A stretch of 6,797 bases of DNA, taken from positions 1-6,797 of the forward strand of contig JAADCO010000086.1 of NCBI GenBank assembly GCA_013154385.1, written 5' to 3'. This document shows, one piece after another, positions 5,793-6,797 of this stretch (positions within the stretch are counted from its first letter, which is position 1; the number at the start of each line of letters is the position of its first letter). The position numbers were made by a program, and so were the translations under genes. Below the pieces are notes generated by a model. It was not told the DNA's origin. It saw nothing but the letters and a program-made list of their open reading frames with translations, and did not search any database. This stretch comes from Thermodesulfobacteriota bacterium (GTDB lineage Bacteria; Desulfobacterota; Thermodesulfobacteria; Thermodesulfobacteriales; Thermodesulfatatoraceae).

Positions 5793-6155
5793 TCAGTCCT
5801 TGGTCTTGATCATCAGCCATTCCTTGTCGCGCAGCCGGATGAGCGCGTAACGCCCCTTGAGTTTCTCCCCGTGGAAGTTGACGATGATCTTGTCTTCGCC
5901 CCAGTGCTCGATCTCGTAGTCCCCTTTGTCCCAGAGCTTGACCACTCCGGCGCCGTAGTGGCCCGGGGGAATCACGCCCTCGAAGTAGATGTAGTCGAGG
6001 GGGTGGTCTTCGGTCTGGATGGCGAGCCTCCTTACGCCCGGCTTGAGCGGCGGGCCCTTGGGGATGGCCCAGGACTTGAGCACGCCGTCCTTTTCCAGGC
6101 GCAGGTCCCAATGGAGCCGACTGGCATGGTGTTCTTGAACGGAAAAACGCGGCAT
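5793..6155 (-). CDS. Stand-alone LigD-type DNA 3'-phosphoesterase
   Basis: Homologue of the 3'-phosphoesterase module of bacterial DNA ligase D, which trims 3'-phosphates and 3'-ribonucleosides from DNA ends to leave a ligatable 3'-OH. The 120-residue protein is just this module. The segment EHHASRLHWDLRLEKDG (8-24) aligns with the family motif and supplies His9, His15, Asp17 and Arg19; SWAIPKGP (28-35) follows; EDHPLDYIYFEG (49-60) supplies His51 and Tyr55; then IPPGHYGAG (62-70) and a C-terminal beta region up to EWLMIKTKD. These match the active-site residues I recall for Pseudomonas LigD, so it should be active. There is no ligase or polymerase domain in the window. It is probably cotranscribed with the AsmA-like gene: that gene's TAG directly abuts this ATG (TAGATG), and AAGGAG (6167-6162) lies 6 nt before the start. 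Confidence 0.9.
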   Translation of the reverse strand: MPRFSVQEHHASRLHWDLRLEKDGVLKSWAIPKGPPLKPGVRRLAIQTEDHPLDYIYFEGVIPPGHYGAGVVKLWDKGDYEIEHWGEDKIIVNFHGEKLKGRYALIRLRDKEWLMIKTKD

Positions 6156-6797
6156 CTATTTCTCCTTCTCCCCTTCGGGTGGCGGCAACACCAGGGGCTT
6201 TTCCTTGTCCGGGACGAAGATCTTTACCGGCAACTGGAAGGTCCTCTTGATGATCCCCAGCACCCCGGCGCCCACGGTCGTGGGATCCAGGGGGAAGACG
6301 CTGGGGTCCTTGAGGTCACCGCGGACCTTGACCGGCACCGCCAGAAAGGTCTTCGACTTCCCGGTGAGTATCCAGCCGATGAGGGGCACGTGTCCCACCA
6401 GGGAATCAATGGCCTTGAACGGGGAGACGAGCACCGTCACGTCTATCTTGCCCTTGAGGAGGTCTATCTTGCCGGAGGCAAAGATCCGGAACCCTGGGGC
6501 CTCAAGCCTCCAGCTCTCGATCACCAGATAGTGCTTCTTGAAGGAACCCTTCACCTCCCAGAGGTTGTAGTCCGTGCCTTTCTTTTCGAAGTCGGGCAGA
6601 TTGCCCTGGAAGATGTCAAGCGGGCTCAGGAGGGCGAAGACCTTGGCCAGGGCGCCGAACTTGTAGATGTGCCCCTCTGAGGAGTGGAAGAGATAGCGGC
6701 CCGTGGTCTTCTCGAAGAGCCGTTTCCCCTGGGTGCGCAGATAGCCCTTGAGCTCGTAAGGGCCCTCCACCAGATCGGACCCGAAGAAGCACATGAA
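6156..6797 (-). CDS. AsmA-like C-terminal domain protein, 5'-truncated by the window edge
   Basis: C-terminal 213 codons of a larger envelope protein; the frame is open to the window edge (the codon before the first visible Met is Phe), so this Met is not the real start. The pattern matches the C-terminal region of AsmA/YhdP-like proteins, long beta-rich bridges in the periplasm of diderms linked to lipid transport and outer-membrane homeostasis. Diagnostic stretches, numbered from that Met, are GHIYKFGALAKVFALLSPLDI (41-61, as in 'YRFGLLARILALLN'), LEAPGFRIFASGKIDL (97-112), SPFKAIDSLVGHVPLIGWIL (123-142) and VPVKVRGDLKDPSVFPLDP (153-171) followed by VGAGVLGIIKRTFQLP (174-189). The very C-terminus is Pro/Glu/Lys rich. 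Which subfamily it belongs to cannot be told without the N-terminal part. Confidence 0.85.
   Translation of the reverse strand, partial: FMCFFGSDLVEGPYELKGYLRTQGKRLFEKTTGRYLFHSSEGHIYKFGALAKVFALLSPLDIFQGNLPDFEKKGTDYNLWEVKGSFKKHYLVIESWRLEAPGFRIFASGKIDLLKGKIDVTVLVSPFKAIDSLVGHVPLIGWILTGKSKTFLAVPVKVRGDLKDPSVFPLDPTTVGAGVLGIIKRTFQLPVKIFVPDKEKPLVLPPPEGEKEK
6162..6167 (-). promoter_or_regulatory. Ribosome binding site of the phosphoesterase gene, inside the AsmA-like gene
   Basis: AAGGAG on the minus strand, 6 nt before the ATG at 6155, lies within the final codons of the upstream gene (GEKEK end). It supports this start and a coupled two-gene unit. Confidence 0.7.

Noticed and set aside
5774..5811. 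Terminator hairpin at the lipoprotein/phosphoesterase junction (ACCAAG/CTTGGT or GATCA/TGATC pairs)
   Set aside because: Stems are only 5-6 bp, loops are long or AT-rich, and no T-run follows on either strand.
4764..6155. HNH nuclease, lipoprotein and phosphoesterase as a defence or repair island
   Set aside because: The three are on different transcripts, no partner genes typical of defence systems are present, and there is no sign of foreign base composition. Position alone does not support a joint function.
5871..6680. A 269-codon + strand frame opposite the phosphoesterase and AsmA-like genes
   Set aside because: Both minus-strand proteins have family motifs; the + frame has no start signal or known domain.

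Overview
This is a GC-rich, gene-dense stretch of bacterial DNA that appears to be chromosomal. It has no intergenic gap above about 80 bp and no RNA genes, CRISPR arrays, insertion sequences or phage genes that I can see. Proteins are rich in Lys and Glu. An AsmA-like envelope protein and a lipoprotein point to a diderm. The free-standing LigD-type 3'-phosphoesterase and the composite chemotaxis kinase would fit a thermophilic Desulfobacterota/Thermodesulfobacteria-like organism. That placement is a low-to-moderate confidence inference from style and gene content only.

Left part (1-4767, + strand): a chemosensory operon. It starts inside a CheR-type methyltransferase whose N-terminus lies outside the window. 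Next is a 911-residue hybrid CheA with this order: Hpt, long Ala/Lys/Glu/Pro linker, dimerisation, ATPase, CheW-like, second CheW-like, receiver. A J-domain protein of the DnaJ type with a full four-motif zinc finger overlaps the cheA stop by 4 bp (ATGA). A CheW adaptor follows, with its ribosome binding site and start codon inside the end of the dnaJ-like gene. The tight packing suggests that cheA, the dnaJ-like gene and cheW are translated as a coupled unit. No receptor, CheB, CheY or CheD is visible. The co-chaperone placed between the kinase and its adaptor is the most unusual thing here.

Middle (4764-5791): an HNH endonuclease gene on the minus strand converges on cheW, and the two stop codons overlap. 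Its TTG start faces a short divergent region carrying a good sigma70-type promoter for the HNH gene, with an inverted repeat centred on the -10 box. On the other side a small lipoprotein begins on the + strand. It has an acidic middle and a strongly basic C-terminal tail.

Right part (5793-6797, - strand): a two-gene unit transcribed towards the lipoprotein gene. It holds the C-terminal part of an AsmA-like protein (running off the window edge) followed directly (stop TAG then ATG, no gap) by a stand-alone LigD-type 3'-phosphoesterase domain of 120 residues. This unit ends 1 bp from the lipoprotein gene stop.
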